A DNA stretch of 64,000 bases from Streptomyces sp. NRRL S-87 (GTDB lineage Bacteria; Actinomycetota; Actinomycetes; Streptomycetales; Streptomycetaceae), in assembly GCF_000719335.1 (NCBI RefSeq), contig NZ_JOGB01000031.1, forward strand, positions 1 through 64,000, in the 5' to 3' direction. Under the pieces are notes generated by a model, which saw nothing but the letters and a program-made list of their open reading frames with translations, was not told the DNA's origin and did not search any database. The first letter of the stretch is position 1, and every line of letters starts with the position of its first letter. The position numbers and the translations under genes were made by a program. Below, piece after piece: positions 16,963 through 25,803 of the stretch.

Positions 16963-18033
16963 TCACGCCAGGACCGCGGCCGGGCGCGCCACAGGATGCA
17001 GGGCGGCGTACTCCAGCGGGGCGGAGGGGTCAATGGACATGTCCAGCTGGGCCGGGTCGGCTCCGGCGCGTACGAGGAGGTCGCCGACGGCGGCGATCAT
17101 CGCCCCGTTGTCGGTGCACAGGGTCAGCGGCGGCACCCGCAGCTCGACGCCGGCGGCCGCGCACCGCTCCTCCGCCAGCGCCCGCACCCGCGAGTTCGCC
17201 GCGACCCCGCCCACGATCACGAGGGTGCCCACCTCGTACGCCCGGCAGGCGGCGAGCGCCTTGCGGGTCAGGACGTCGGCTACGGCCTCCTGGAGGGACG
17301 CGGCGCCGTCGGCGACCGGGATCTCGCGGCCGTCGGCGCGCTGCCGTTCCGCCCAGCGGGCGGCGGCGGTCTTCAGGCCGGAGAAGGAGAAGGCGTACGG
17401 GTCGTCCCTCGCGCCCGTCAGCGGGCGGGGGAAGGCGACCGCGCACGGGTTGCCGGTGGCTGCGGCGCGGTCGATGGCCGGCCCGCCGGGGTAGGGCAGG
17501 CCGAAGACGCGGGCGACCTTGTCGAAGCACTCGCCGGCCGCGTCGTCCACGGTGTCGCCCAAGTGCAGGATCGGATCGCGCACCAGGTCCCGCACCAGCA
17601 GCAGCGAGGTGTGTCCGCCGGAGACGATCAGGACCATGCAGGGGTTGGGCAGTGGACCGTGCTCCAGGGTGTCCGCGGCGACGTGTCCGGCCAGGTGGTG
17701 CACCCCGTACATCGGGGCCCCCGCCGCGTACGCCAGCGTCTTCGCCCCCGCCAGCCCCACCTGCAGCGCACCCGACAGGCCCGGGCCGGTAGTGACCGCG
17801 ACCGCGTCGATCTGGGACAGCTTCAGGCCCGCCTGCTCGAGCGCCTCGCGTACGACGGGGTTGAACGCCTGCAGATGCGCCCGGGCGGCGATCTCCGGCA
17901 CCACGCCGCCGAAGCGGGCGTGCTCATCCATGCTCGACGCCACCACGTGCGCCAGCAGCCGGCCGCCGGAGACGATGCCCGCTCCCGTCTCGTCGCACGA
18001 CGACTCGATTCCCAATACCACCGGAGCACTCAA
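16963..18033 (-). CDS. tsaD: tRNA N6-threonylcarbamoyladenosine transferase TsaD
   Basis: Transfers the threonylcarbamoyl group to A37 of ANN-decoding tRNAs with TsaB/TsaE. The sequence is full length and canonical: [17 protein letters not shown] at the start, metal ligands HHLAGH, the ATP motif [51 protein letters not shown] and [12 protein letters not shown] at 18051 is also in frame, but AGAGGGGG is placed to serve TTG 18033, which gives the expected N-terminus. It stands alone with no tsaB, tsaE, rimI or alr neighbours, so it may be a second copy in an accessory region. Confidence 0.93.
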   Translation of the reverse strand: MSAPVVLGIESSCDETGAGIVSGGRLLAHVVASSMDEHARFGGVVPEIAARAHLQAFNPVVREALEQAGLKLSQIDAVAVTTGPGLSGALQVGLAGAKTLAYAAGAPMYGVHHLAGHVAADTLEHGPLPNPCMVLIVSGGHTSLLLVRDLVRDPILHLGDTVDDAAGECFDKVARVFGLPYPGGPAIDRAAATGNPCAVAFPRPLTGARDDPYAFSFSGLKTAAARWAERQRADGREIPVADGAASLQEAVADVLTRKALAACRAYEVGTLVIVGGVAANSRVRALAEERCAAAGVELRVPPLTLCTDNGAMIAAVGDLLVRAGADPAQLDMSIDPSAPLEYAALHPVARPAAVLA

Positions 18034-18138
18034 CGCCCGGCCCCCTCTCACACATTATGTGCTGTTGCAATAGATGTGCAATAAGGTACCGGCCCGGCAG
18101 AGCCTGCCGTCGCGCGGCAGGACGGGCCGGCCGGCGGC

Positions 18139-18568
18139 CTACGAAGTGCGCTTGCTGCGGCTGCTGTGGGCGAGGGCGTCGGCGAGCTGGTCGTGGGTCA
18201 TGGAGGAGCGGCCCTCGATTCCGGCGGCCGCGGCCTTCTTGTACAGCTCGGCCTTCGTGAGCTCCTTGAGGGAGGGGCCGCTGCTGCTGGCGGTGGCCCG
18301 CTTCTTTGCCTCGGTCTTCTTCTGCCCGCGCGCGGGCCGGTCGGTGCTGGTCGCCTTCTCGCCGGTGTCCTTGGGGCTGCGGACGATCTCGCCGAGGTCG
18401 ACCTCGTCGCCGGTGCGCTCGTTGACGCGCCGTTGCGGATCCGGTCCGCGGTGCCGCGCTGGAGCTGGTGGAAGCGGATCGTGTGGCTGTCGGTCGCGGT
18501 GTAGAGCGCGATCGGCAGGGACACGAGCCCGAAGGAGACGACCCTGTCCATACGGGTCTGGCCATCAT
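18139..18568 (-). pseudogene. Ku DNA end-binding protein, internally deleted and frameshifted
   Basis: Three frames must be joined. MMARPVWTG begins at ATG 18568. One base lower VVSFGLVSLPIALYTATDSH and IRFHQLQRGTADRIRN follow, then after another shift RVNERTGDEVDLGEIV. These match the N-terminal 60-70 residues of bacterial Ku. The sequence then jumps directly to a lysine/alanine-rich tail ending LKELTKAELYKKAAAAGIEG and the SAP/Rho-like segment, which is typical of the Ku C-terminus, and stops at 18139. The central beta-barrel of about 180 residues that encircles DNA is missing, so the gene cannot encode a working Ku. Confidence 0.8.
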
Positions 18569-18973
18569 CGATCACCACCTCGACCTGCGATGTCGTGCCC
18601 TTGGCCGCTTCCGGTCGCCGATGCGGCGGCGGAGTCGGCGCATCGGCGACCAAGGCCGGCTCCCGTAGCGCAGTCCCTCTGCTCGGTCCGCCCCAGCCCA
18701 TCAGTGGCAGCAGGCCGCGCATGCGTTCCGGAACGCCTTGTTGCTGAGGCCACGTACCGATCCAACAGAGCTGATTCGACCGACCACGGACCCAGTGTCC
18801 GGTTGGATCTCCTCATGGACGGCGGGGCAGCGGCCGCCGGGGTGCGCCAGGCCGCACTGGCCTGTGCACTCGCAGCGGCCGCCCGCCCGCTGGAACCGAA
18901 TCCGCGCGCTGATCGGGGGCCAGTCGCGCGGGTACCGGTGCAGGTTCTCGGGACGGAGGGCACGGCGGCTTCG

Positions 18974-19455
18974 CTACTGCTCGCCGCCGGCGGCCTGGCG
19001 CTGCTCGAAGGCTTCGAGCAGCTCGCCCAAGTCGTTCGGCTCGGGCGCGGTGCCGACCCACGTGCCGCCCTCGGTGAACACCTCCACGTCGGTGGTGTCG
19101 GCGTTGAACCAGCAGACGTACGGCCCGTAGCGCTCGATGACGGCTGTGGCGACGGCGGCCGGGTCGGACAGCTCCGGCGCGGTCTCCAGCACGGCGAGCG
19201 TGGTGACCACCGGCCACATCGGCTCGTCCGGCGTGCGGGGCAGCCGGAGGTAGCCGGTGACGCGGAGCTTGTCGCCGGGGACCAGGTCGTGGATGACCGC
19301 GTGCGCCAGCGCTGGGTCGGCGACGCTCAGGGCAGGATCATCTCGTCCCTCGGGGAGACGGTGAGGCGGAACTGGGCCGTGCTGCCGTGCAGGTCGCTGG
19401 GCACGGTCTCCTCGTCCAGGAAGCCGTCCAGGGCTATCGCGTCGTCGGCGGCCAC
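18974..19455 (-). pseudogene. Hypothetical mobile-element protein, frameshifted
   Basis: Starts at GTG 19455, three bases after the Lsr2 stop, with MAADDAIALDGFLDEE and LHGSTAQFRLTVSPRDEMIL. A premature TGA near 19325 is followed in the next frame by SVADPALAHAVIHDLVPGDK, LRVTGYLRLPRTPDEP and then ELSDPAAVATAVIERYGPYV and EVFTEGGTWVGTAPEPNDLG. A single missing base would rejoin a protein of about 160 residues. I do not know its function. Its tight coupling to the Lsr2-like gene suggests one element-borne operon. Confidence 0.6.
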
Positions 19456-19457
19456 GG

Positions 19458-19893
19458 TCAGCCGGCCTTCCGGACCGGCGCCCGGTGCGCGGCGTCGTAC
19501 GCCTCCAGGACCCGCTTGGGCACCATGCCGGCGTCGGCGACTTGGTGGCCGTTGGCGCGCGCCCACGCCCGGACGGCGGCGAGCTCCTCCCGGGTGCGGC
19601 CGCTGCCCAGGCCCGCCCGGATCGGGGTGGGCGCGGTGGCGGCCGCCGTGGTGGTGCGGGTGCCGGCCTTGACGGTGCGCAGCTCCTCCTGCGCCTTCTC
19701 CAGTCGGCCTTGGCCTTGGCGACCTTCTCCTCCGCCTCGCGCTGCGCGGCGCGGTGATGCGGGCGGCGCGGCTGCGGACCGAGGCGGTCGGGTGCGCGGC
19801 CGCCCAGTCGATCAGCTCCTGGAGCGCGTTGGAGACGGGCAGCGCGACGACCGGGACGTCGATGGCCGGGGCTTCGGCAGCCTGGCTGGGCAC
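19458..19893 (-). pseudogene. Lsr2-family nucleoid-associated protein, truncated and frameshifted
   Basis: The 3' part encodes the DNA-binding domain of Lsr2 proteins: REELAAVRAWARANGHQVAD, AGMVPKRVLEAYDAAH, ending at TGA 19458. Upstream, VVALPVSNALQELIDWAAAH is in one frame, REAEEKVAKAKAD in a second, and LEKAQEELRTVKAGTRTTTA in a third, so at least two single-base losses occurred. The 5' end stops abruptly at about 19893, where transposon sequence on the other strand begins. Xenogeneic silencers of this type bind AT-rich foreign DNA. This copy is dead as written. Confidence 0.7.
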
Positions 19894-20190
19894 CTCTCAG
19901 CGGCGAACTACTGCTGGTTCGAGGACCCGGCGAAGGCGTTGTGTCTCAGGCTTGCCGGCACCAGGGCGGCCGCAGCTCCGCTGACCGGGCTGTGTGACAG
20001 CTCCCGCTGCCCGCAGGCCACCCACCACATCGTTCACCGTTCCGTCTGTCAGACCACAGCTGACAACAGCGTCGTCCTGCCGGCCAGCCCTCGGATCCCG
20101 CCCGCTGAGAAGACCCGGCTGCGGGCCGAGCACGACCGGTCCGTGCGGGTTCTCGAAGAGATCGACAAGGCAGTCGGAAAGGTCCGATGA
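19893..20190 (+). pseudogene. Tyrosine recombinase of a Tn554-like transposon, C-terminal fragment
   Basis: Only the last 98 or so residues remain: NYCWFEDPAKALCLRLAG, then GLCDSSRCPQATHHIVHRSV and EKTRLRAEHDRSVRVLEEID up to the stop at 20190. The C-x5-C-x4-HH pattern and the coiled-coil tail fit the C-terminal end of the large recombinases in actinobacterial multi-integrase transposons. The catalytic Arg-His-Arg-Tyr domain is gone. The left boundary coincides with the truncated 5' end of the Lsr2 gene, which marks a recombination junction. Confidence 0.65.
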
Positions 20191-20191
20191 C

Positions 20192-20761
20192 ATGGCACTG
20201 AGCCACCAGCAGCGCGACCAGATCGAACGGCGCATCCGCGAGGCCATCGAGCGGTTGCTGGCCGGGAAGATCCCGCCCGGCGGTGCCTGCGACGTCAAGA
20301 CGCTCGCCCGCGAGGCGGGCATCTCCCGCGCGTCCCTCTACCGGCCCTGGGGCCACCTCAAGGACGAGTTCGAGAAGCGGCGGGCAGCCGGCCAGAAGCC
20401 CTACCCCCGCGAGGCCCGCATCACCCGACTGCGGGACCTCAACCAGCGGCTCACCGGCAGACTCGCCCGCACACACACCGAGCTCACCCAGCTCAAGGAG
20501 GGACAACGGGTCCTCCTGTCCGTCATGGCCGCCAAAGACGACGAGCTCCAGCGGCTCCGCCGCGAGCTGAGCACGTTGAGCTGCACATCCCTGGCTCCCG
20601 TCCCGAAACAGCAGGAGGACGCCTCCACGGGCGTCCTCCCCATGCACCGGACCCGAGAGGGTTCAGTGAAGATCCGCCTGGACCTCGGTCAGTCGATGCC
20701 TTCGACAATGCGGAAGTCGCGCTCGACGCCGTCGGAGAGGGCGACCAGCGCCTCCTGGTAG
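20192..20761 (+). CDS. Transposon accessory protein with HTH and coiled coil (TnpC/DUF6262-like)
   Basis: Begins MALSHQQRDQIERRIREAIE one base after the recombinase stop. It continues CDVKTLAREAGISRASLYRP, a helix-turn-helix, and then a long coiled coil (RITRLRDLNQRLTGRLARTH, LKEGQRVLLSVMAAKDDELQ). This layout is the usual third gene of tyrosine-recombinase transposons. The last 50 or so residues, beyond SVKIRLDLG, overlap the convergent DUF1330 gene and look unnatural, so the original stop was probably lost and the true protein is about 140 residues. Confidence 0.6.
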   Translation: MALSHQQRDQIERRIREAIERLLAGKIPPGGACDVKTLAREAGISRASLYRPWGHLKDEFEKRRAAGQKPYPREARITRLRDLNQRLTGRLARTHTELTQLKEGQRVLLSVMAAKDDELQRLRRELSTLSCTSLAPVPKQQEDASTGVLPMHRTREGSVKIRLDLGQSMPSTMRKSRSTPSERATSASW

Positions 20762-20982
20762 GCCGCGCTCTCGCGTGCCGCGACGGCCTGCTCGAAGCTG
20801 TCGAACTCGATCAGGACGGTACGCTCGGCGATTCCGGCGTCATGCGCCACGACCCGACCGCCGACGGCGAGCCTCCGCCCGCCCCCGGCCTGGACGGCCG
20901 GACCGGCCAGCTTGTTGTAAGCAGCCAGCTTCTCAGGGTCTGCAATGGTGCGGTAGACGCTGACCCAGTAGCCCTTGGGCAT
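20689..20982 (-). CDS. DUF1330 family protein
   Basis: A 97-residue protein of the dimeric alpha-beta barrel superfamily: MPKGYWVSVYRTIADPEKLA, AAYNKLAGPAVQAGGGRRLA, TVLIEFDSFEQAVAARES and AYQEALVALSDGVERDFRIV. It matches the family in length and order of motifs. The function is unknown, possibly a small-molecule oxygenase-like or stress protein. It is followed by the MFS/MarR pair on the same strand, and its 3' end overlaps the transposon gene on the other strand. Confidence 0.88.
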   Translation of the reverse strand: MPKGYWVSVYRTIADPEKLAAYNKLAGPAVQAGGGRRLAVGGRVVAHDAGIAERTVLIEFDSFEQAVAARESAAYQEALVALSDGVERDFRIVEGID

Positions 20983-21015
20983 GGAACCTCCAGTGTTGGG
21001 ATGAGTGCATCTGAC

Positions 21016-22449
21016 TTACGGGTTGGTCTCGGACGAGCGTCGGCGGGCGAGAGCGAGGCCTGTCAGCGTCGTGATCGCCATGGCGCCGATGCCGACCAGC
21101 GCCGCGGTGGTGTAGGCGCTGTCGTCGGGGAAGAGGTGGCCGGGGCCGGTGCCCGCGCCGAGGATCAGGCCGCCGATGGCGCTGCCCAGGGAGTACCCGA
21201 CGCTGCGGACGACGTAGTTGAAGCTCATGGCGCTCGACGTCTCGCTCTTGGGGGTGACGGCCAGGATGACGCCGGGCATCGCGGCCGAGAAGCCGCCGAC
21301 GCCGAGGCCGAGCACGCCCATCGCCGCGAACAGTTCGGCCAGGTCCGACCGGGCCGCCGCGAACAGGGCGAACCCGCCACCGACCACGATGGCGCTGCCG
21401 GCCAGGAGCAGGGGGTCGGCGATCCGCGTCCGGACCCGCGGCGTGAGCTTGCCGGCGACGAACCCCAGCACCGAGAACGGGATGAGGACCAGTCCGGCGA
21501 CGAAGGTCGTCAGCCCGAAGCCGTAGCCGGCGCCGTGCGGCGTCTGCGCGTACCGGGTGATGAGCGTGAGCAGGAGGTACATGCCGGTCCCGCCGACCAG
21601 CATGGCGAGGTTCGCCCCGGCGACCGCCGGGTGCCGCACCGCCCGCACATCGACCAGGGGCGTCGTGCTGCGCAGCTCGATGACGGCCCAGACGCAGAGC
21701 AGCACCACCGCCACGACGACGAGGCCCGCCGCCACGGCGAGGTGCCGGCTCCACAGATTCCGTTCGCCGGCGAGGAACAGCACCAGGAGCAGCGCAGCGG
21801 CCAGGACTACCGCGCCTGCCACGTCCACGTGGGCGGAGCGGCCTTCGGGGGCTTCGGGCATGGAGCGCCACGCGGTCAGGAGGGCGGCGGCGGTGACGAC
21901 CAGGCCGAGGCCGTAGGCGGCCCGTACCCCGCCGAGCTCGGCGAGCAGTGCGGCCAGCGGGTAGCCGACGCCGGCCCCGATGATCGAGACCACCGAGATC
22001 AGGGCGATCACGGCCGCGCTGCGCTCCTCGGGGAGGTGGTCCCGGGCCACGCCCATCATCAGCGCCGTCAGCCCGAGCCCGACGCCCTGGGCCGCCCTGC
22101 CGGCCAGCAGCCACGCGAATGGCAGCGGCAGCACGGTGAGCGCGCTGCCGGCGACGACGACCGCCAGCGTGGCGAGGACCGTGGCCCGCCGGTGCGGGCC
22201 GGTTCCGAGCCGGCCGAGGACGGGTGTGGCGACGGCGCCGCTGAGCAGCGCGACGGTCAGCGTCCACTGCGCGCTGCCGAGCGAGACGTGGAACGAGGTC
22301 GCCACGCTGGTGATGAGCGGCGTCCCGAGGCTGGCGACCGCCGCCACGCCCAGAGCGATGAACATCAGGGCGGGGACCAGCAGCCGCGCCTCGGAACGCG
22401 CAGCCGGGAACGCCTTCACCGTGGCCCCGCCGACCGGCTGCCCGGTCAC
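21016..22449 (-). CDS. MFS multidrug efflux transporter
   Basis: A 477-residue inner-membrane exporter of the major facilitator superfamily. About fourteen hydrophobic helices are visible, beginning LLVPALMFIALGVAAVASLG, with the loop-2 motif region GRLGTGPHRRATVL and motif-C-like GIGYPL variant GAGVGYPLAALLAELGG in helix 5. The C-terminus SYAL-type run ends in a basic cytoplasmic tail. The GTG start at 22449 overlaps the TGA of the upstream MarR gene (GTGA), so the two are translationally coupled. Fourteen-helix members are usually proton-driven drug exporters. The substrate is unknown. Confidence 0.9.
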   Translation of the reverse strand: MTGQPVGGATVKAFPAARSEARLLVPALMFIALGVAAVASLGTPLITSVATSFHVSLGSAQWTLTVALLSGAVATPVLGRLGTGPHRRATVLATLAVVVAGSALTVLPLPFAWLLAGRAAQGVGLGLTALMMGVARDHLPEERSAAVIALISVVSIIGAGVGYPLAALLAELGGVRAAYGLGLVVTAAALLTAWRSMPEAPEGRSAHVDVAGAVVLAAALLLVLFLAGERNLWSRHLAVAAGLVVVAVVLLCVWAVIELRSTTPLVDVRAVRHPAVAGANLAMLVGGTGMYLLLTLITRYAQTPHGAGYGFGLTTFVAGLVLIPFSVLGFVAGKLTPRVRTRIADPLLLAGSAIVVGGGFALFAAARSDLAELFAAMGVLGLGVGGFSAAMPGVILAVTPKSETSSAMSFNYVVRSVGYSLGSAIGGLILGAGTGPGHLFPDDSAYTTAALVGIGAMAITTLTGLALARRRSSETNP

Positions 22450-22904
22450 TGCTTCGGCCCTTCGCGGTCCTGGCTTTCGAGCTCTGCCAGATGCTTCAGC
22501 GCCGGAAGGGCCGCCACCAGCGCCTCGACCTCGTCGCCGGTGAGCTCGCCGATCAACCGCTCGAACGCGTGGACGCCCGCCTGGCGCCGCGTCCGGACAT
22601 AGGAGGCGCCGGCCTCGGTCAGGCACACCAGCGTGACCCGCTTGTCGGACGCGTCGCCCCGCCGCTCGACCAGGCCGGACTCCTCCATCACCCGGACCAG
22701 GGCGGTCATCGCGGGCTGGGTGACGCCCTCGACCGCGGCCAGATCGGTGATGCGCCGCGGGCCGGTCCGGTCCAGGGTGGCCAGGGTGGCGGCGGACGTC
22801 AGGCTCATGTCCCGGGGCAGGCGTCTCACGGCCCTGGTGGCCAGGCCGTAGAGGGCTGCCCCGATGGCGGCGGACGCGCCAGGAGCGGTGTGTTGACGAC
22901 TCAT
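22446..22904 (-). CDS. MarR-family transcriptional regulator
   Basis: A 152-residue winged-helix repressor: MSLTSAATLATLDRTGPRRI, recognition region GVTQPAMTALVRVMEESGLV and wing ERRGDASDKRVTLVCLTEAG. This is the typical MarR order. It is coupled to the MFS gene downstream and preceded by an AT-rich palindromic region (22903-22936). It most likely represses its own operon until a ligand, often the pump substrate, releases it. Confidence 0.92.
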   Translation of the reverse strand: MSRQHTAPGASAAIGAALYGLATRAVRRLPRDMSLTSAATLATLDRTGPRRITDLAAVEGVTQPAMTALVRVMEESGLVERRGDASDKRVTLVCLTEAGASYVRTRRQAGVHAFERLIGELTGDEVEALVAALPALKHLAELESQDREGPKQ

Positions 22905-22936
22905 GCTCGAAGCATAGCATTTTTATATTCATAATT
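22903..22936 (-). promoter_or_regulatory. Candidate MarR operator/promoter
   Basis: Unusually AT-rich for this DNA. Two small perfect palindromes are present: ATGCT-CGA-AGCAT (22903-22915), overlapping the MarR start codon, and CATAA-T-TTATG near 22930-22940. Their position fits autoregulation by the MarR protein. The region also contains the stop codon of the gene upstream at 22929. Confidence 0.5.
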
Positions 22937-23559
22937 TATGGAAACGGTCTGGCTCCGGCTCTACGGGCTGCGCTCGGGGGTCGAGGGCAGCATCGAGGAG
23001 TTCGAGCCTCCGGCTGCTGGGCGCACAGGCGGGCGTAGAGGTCGGGGAAGTTGCGGCCGGTGCCGTCGCCGTCGGGGTCGTTGACATGGCGTCGGCCAGC
23101 GCGTACGGGTCCGTCGGGCTGGAGCTCGCTGTTCGCGGCTCGGGCCTGGGCGTGGCGCCAGGAGTGGGCCAGGTGCAGCACGGCCTTCTGGTAAGTCGGG
23201 GGGTGGGCGGTGTCGGCGGCGTCACTGGCGGCGGCGAGCGCTTGGACGAGGGCGACGGCTTCGGGGACCGTCAGGTCGTCGAGGACGGCGAGCTCGTCGC
23301 CGCGGAACGGGTCGATGCGGAGCCGACCGTACTCGTCCTTGATGCGGTCGTGGTCTCGCTGGATCACCTGCCATCGCACGGCTGCGGTGTGGGGATCCGG
23401 TGCCGGTCGGCTGGGCGCGGGGCGGAGCACGTAGAGGACCTCGGCGAAGAAACGGGGCGCTGCGCAGACCGGGCAGGAACCGACGACGAGGCCTCCGCCC
23501 CAGCACAGGTACAGCCACAGCGAGTGGATCCACTGCTGGGCGGCGTCGACCAGCGTCAT
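22929..23559 (-). pseudogene. Hypothetical element-borne protein, frameshifted
   Basis: ATG 23559 overlaps the stop of the small upstream gene (ATGA). The protein begins MTLVDAAQQWIHSLWLYLCW, has a CPVC pair (VGSCPVCAAPRFFAEVLY), then RWQVIQRDHDRIKDEYGRLR, FRGDELAVLDDLTVPEAVAL and TYQKAVLHLAHSWRHAQAR. After about residue 150 the frame wanders: NDPDGDGTGRNFPDLYARLC reads in the first frame, but LELLDAALDPRAQPVEPEPD reads in a second that ends at 22929. No function is recognised. It is similar in style to proteins of Streptomyces integrative elements. Confidence 0.5.
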
Positions 23560-23749
23560 CCTCCCGTCGCCCGCAGCTCGTGCGCGTGGCAGAGGACGGG
23601 CCCGATGAAGATGCTGATCTTGTTCACCGTCCACCGGCCTCCGGTGAGCGGGCCGGGCGGGACCTCGTCGACGATCCTGCCGGTCTTGCCCTCGCCCTGG
23701 GGTCGTCCTCACAGGGGAGGATCTCTACCTCGGCGCCGGCGTTGAACAT
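23556..23749 (-). pseudogene. Small hypothetical protein, frameshifted
   Basis: Begins MFNAGAEVEILPCEDDP at ATG 23749. One missing base in a C run shifts it. The next frame continues GEGKTGRIVDEVPPGPLTGG and RWTVNKISIFIGPVLCHAHE to a TGA that overlaps the ATG of the next gene. Restored length is about 64 residues. It looks like a small beta-rich protein. Function unknown. Confidence 0.5.
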
Positions 23750-23852
23750 CTGGTTCTCCTTGCGTGATTGGTGTGTTGGGGGTGATCGCGGGGTGGCGGT
23801 CGCCACGTGGGCGGGGCGGCCGGCCGGGATGGCGCGGCCGCCCCGGGGCGGG

Positions 23853-24643
23853 TCAGCCGGACTGGCGGATCGGCATGATCAGGTAGCGCAGCGCGGTGGG
23901 GACCGGATCGGCGGGGACGAGGAGCGCCGGCTTGACGGGGTTGACGATCTGCAGGCGGATCCGGTCCGTCTTGAGCGCCGTGACGCCGTCGAGGAGGCAG
24001 CCGGGGTTGAAGGCGATGGTGACGGGGGCGCCGGTGAGCAGGTCGGTGGTGGCGGTGACCTGGTCGCGGCGGAGGCGTCGTCGGCGGTGCCGGCGCTGAG
24101 GGCCAGGGCGCCGTCGGTGAGGTGGAGCTTGACGGGGTGGCCGGGTTCGGCGACAAGGGCCATGCGTTTGACGGCGTCGGCGAGGTCGGCGGTGTCGAGG
24201 TCGGCGGTGGCGGTGAAGCCGGTGGGCCACAGCTTCTTGGGGTCGGGGAGCTGGCCGTCCATGGCGCGCAGGGTGAGGGTGAGGGTGGGCGTGCGGCCGG
24301 CCGGGCCGAGGACGCCGTGAGAGGCGGGGAGGGTGAGGTGGACCTGGTCGTCGGTGGCGAGGATCTTGGCGGCTTCGGCGAGGGACTCGGCCGGGAGAGT
24401 GGTCTGGGTGGTGGCGCCGTTGGCCGCGGCGGGGGTCCAGGAGATGGGTCGCAGCGCGAAGCGGTAGCGGTCGGTGGCGGCGAAGGTGATCGTGTCGTCT
24501 GTGATCTCGGCCTGGATGCCGGTCAGGCTCGGGAGGGCGTCGTCGCGGCCGGCGGCGGTGGCGACCTGGTGGATGGCCTCGGCGAGCTCGGGCCCGGCCA
24601 CGGTGCCGCTGGTGGCTTTGTCCACGAGACCGGGTTCTGGCAC
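23853..24643 (-). pseudogene. Beta sliding clamp (DnaN)-like protein lacking domain I, frameshifted
   Basis: Domain II is clear: GPELAEAIHQVATAAGRDDA, LPSLTGIQAEITDDTITFAA and TDRYRFALRPISW. Domain III starts LDTADLADAVKRMALVAEPG and HPVKLHLTDGALALSAGTAD. Near 24080 the frame shifts by one, then DLLTGAPVTIAFNPGCLLDG, VTALKTDRIRLQIVNPVKPA and ALRYLIMPIRQSG complete it. The first 120 or so residues of a normal clamp are missing, and the ISL3 remnant lies just upstream. It is probably a dead copy of a plasmid- or phage-type clamp. Confidence 0.75.
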
Positions 24644-24697
24644 AGATCTTGGGGAGTCGTCGCGGAGGGTGACGGTGTCGTTCGATTGAGGGAGCGT

Positions 24698-25390
24698 GGC
24701 GCTTGATCTTCCTGATGCGGTTGACGGCGTCCTCGATGCTGCCGGAGCTCCAGTCGAGAGTGAGCCCAGCTGTCACGGCGTCAAGGTCCCAGCAGAAGGT
24801 GGAGTGCGAAGCCGGTGAGACCGGGGAGTTGGCTGGCGTCGACTTCGTCAATCCAGGTGGGGAGTGTGGAGCCGAGGCGGTCGGTGAGTATCTCGCCGAA
24901 GTCGCGGACGTGTCCGGCGGCCTTGTCCAGTTCTGGGCAGCGGGCTAGGACCTGCTTCAGGCCGGCTCGGCTTCCTCGGTCAGGGTCGTGGGGTGACCGG
25001 TAAGCCAGCCGGTCACCAGGCGCACCGTCGGAGGCCGGGATCGCGTGCCGGCGGGAGTCCCGCGGAGGGTGGCGATGTGGGCGCGGACCATCTGGTAGGT
25101 GACGGACGCGTTGTCGGCGAGGAGTTCATTGTGGAGGTGGGTGACGCTGGTGCATCCCTCGGCGAAGCGTCGCTCCAGGTACGGCTTGTAGGGGTCCAGT
25201 CTGCTGGGCCGGGGCCGGTTCTCGCGGAAGGTGTCCTGCCAGCGTGCGGCGTTCGCGTACCGGAGCACGGTGATGAGGCCCCAGCCCAGGTGCCGGGCAA
25301 TCGCCCGGGCGTAGGCGGTGGCTACCGCCGCCGCCCTGCGCCCACGTGGCGGCCTCTCGCTGTAGTTGGTGTCGGTGAGGACGCCGGCGG
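24698..25390 (-). pseudogene. ISL3-family transposase, C-terminal portion
   Basis: Starts within the inserted HTH region: ARAIARHLGWGLITVLRYAN, AARWQDTFRENRPRPSRLDP, YKPYLERRFAEGCTSVTHLH and TYQMVRAHIATLRG. After a shift near 24957 it continues LKQVLARCPELDKAAGHVRD, FGEILTDRLGSTLPTWIDEV and QLPGLTGFALHLLLG. After another shift it reads LDAVTAGLTLDWSSGSIEDA, VNRIRKIKR, which holds the catalytic glutamate region. The N-terminal zinc ribbon and first Asp residues are missing. A matching N-terminal half is present in opposite orientation at 29560. Confidence 0.8.
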
Positions 25391-25680
25391 TGAGGGCTCC
25401 AGAACATGCAGGCATATGACAATCCACGCTTGCGTCCAGCTTGTCGTCCGGGCTCCCCACAGACTTACTCATGCCCGGTAGCGTCACCTGCCTCGCCCAT
25501 GCCAATTTGGACCGGCGGCAGGCGTTGCGGGTCCCTCTGGCCAGCTTGTCTAGGAAATTCGTCTGAGGCGTAGTTCGGTGAGTAACCGAAGTAGTCCGGG
25601 ATCGATCTGTTAGACAGGAATCAGGGGCCGAAGGAATACCAGGTTTCAGCGCCGCGGCTGCTGAAGTGGATGGCGAAGCA

Positions 25681-25803
25681 CTACTTGTCGCCGCTGCTGG
25701 TGCACAGGTCGGCCTCGTAGGACGTCGCAGCGGACGCCGGGATCGCGCCCACGAGAGCGAGAATGGTGGCTGCCGTAGTGGTCGCGAGCATCTTCCTGAT
25801 CAT
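25681..25803 (-). CDS. Small exported peptide, last gene of secreted operon
   Basis: A 40-residue precursor: MIRKMLATTTAATILALVGA is a signal peptide with a likely cut after ASA. This leaves a mature peptide of about 15 residues containing one cysteine (EADLCTSSGDK). ATG 25803 overlaps the TGA of the lipoprotein gene (ATGA), and AAGGGAG lies upstream, so it is coupled to that gene. Its size suggests a signal or toxin-like peptide, though a truncated gene is possible because nothing recognisable follows. Confidence 0.55.
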   Translation of the reverse strand: MIRKMLATTTAATILALVGAIPASAATSYEADLCTSSGDK

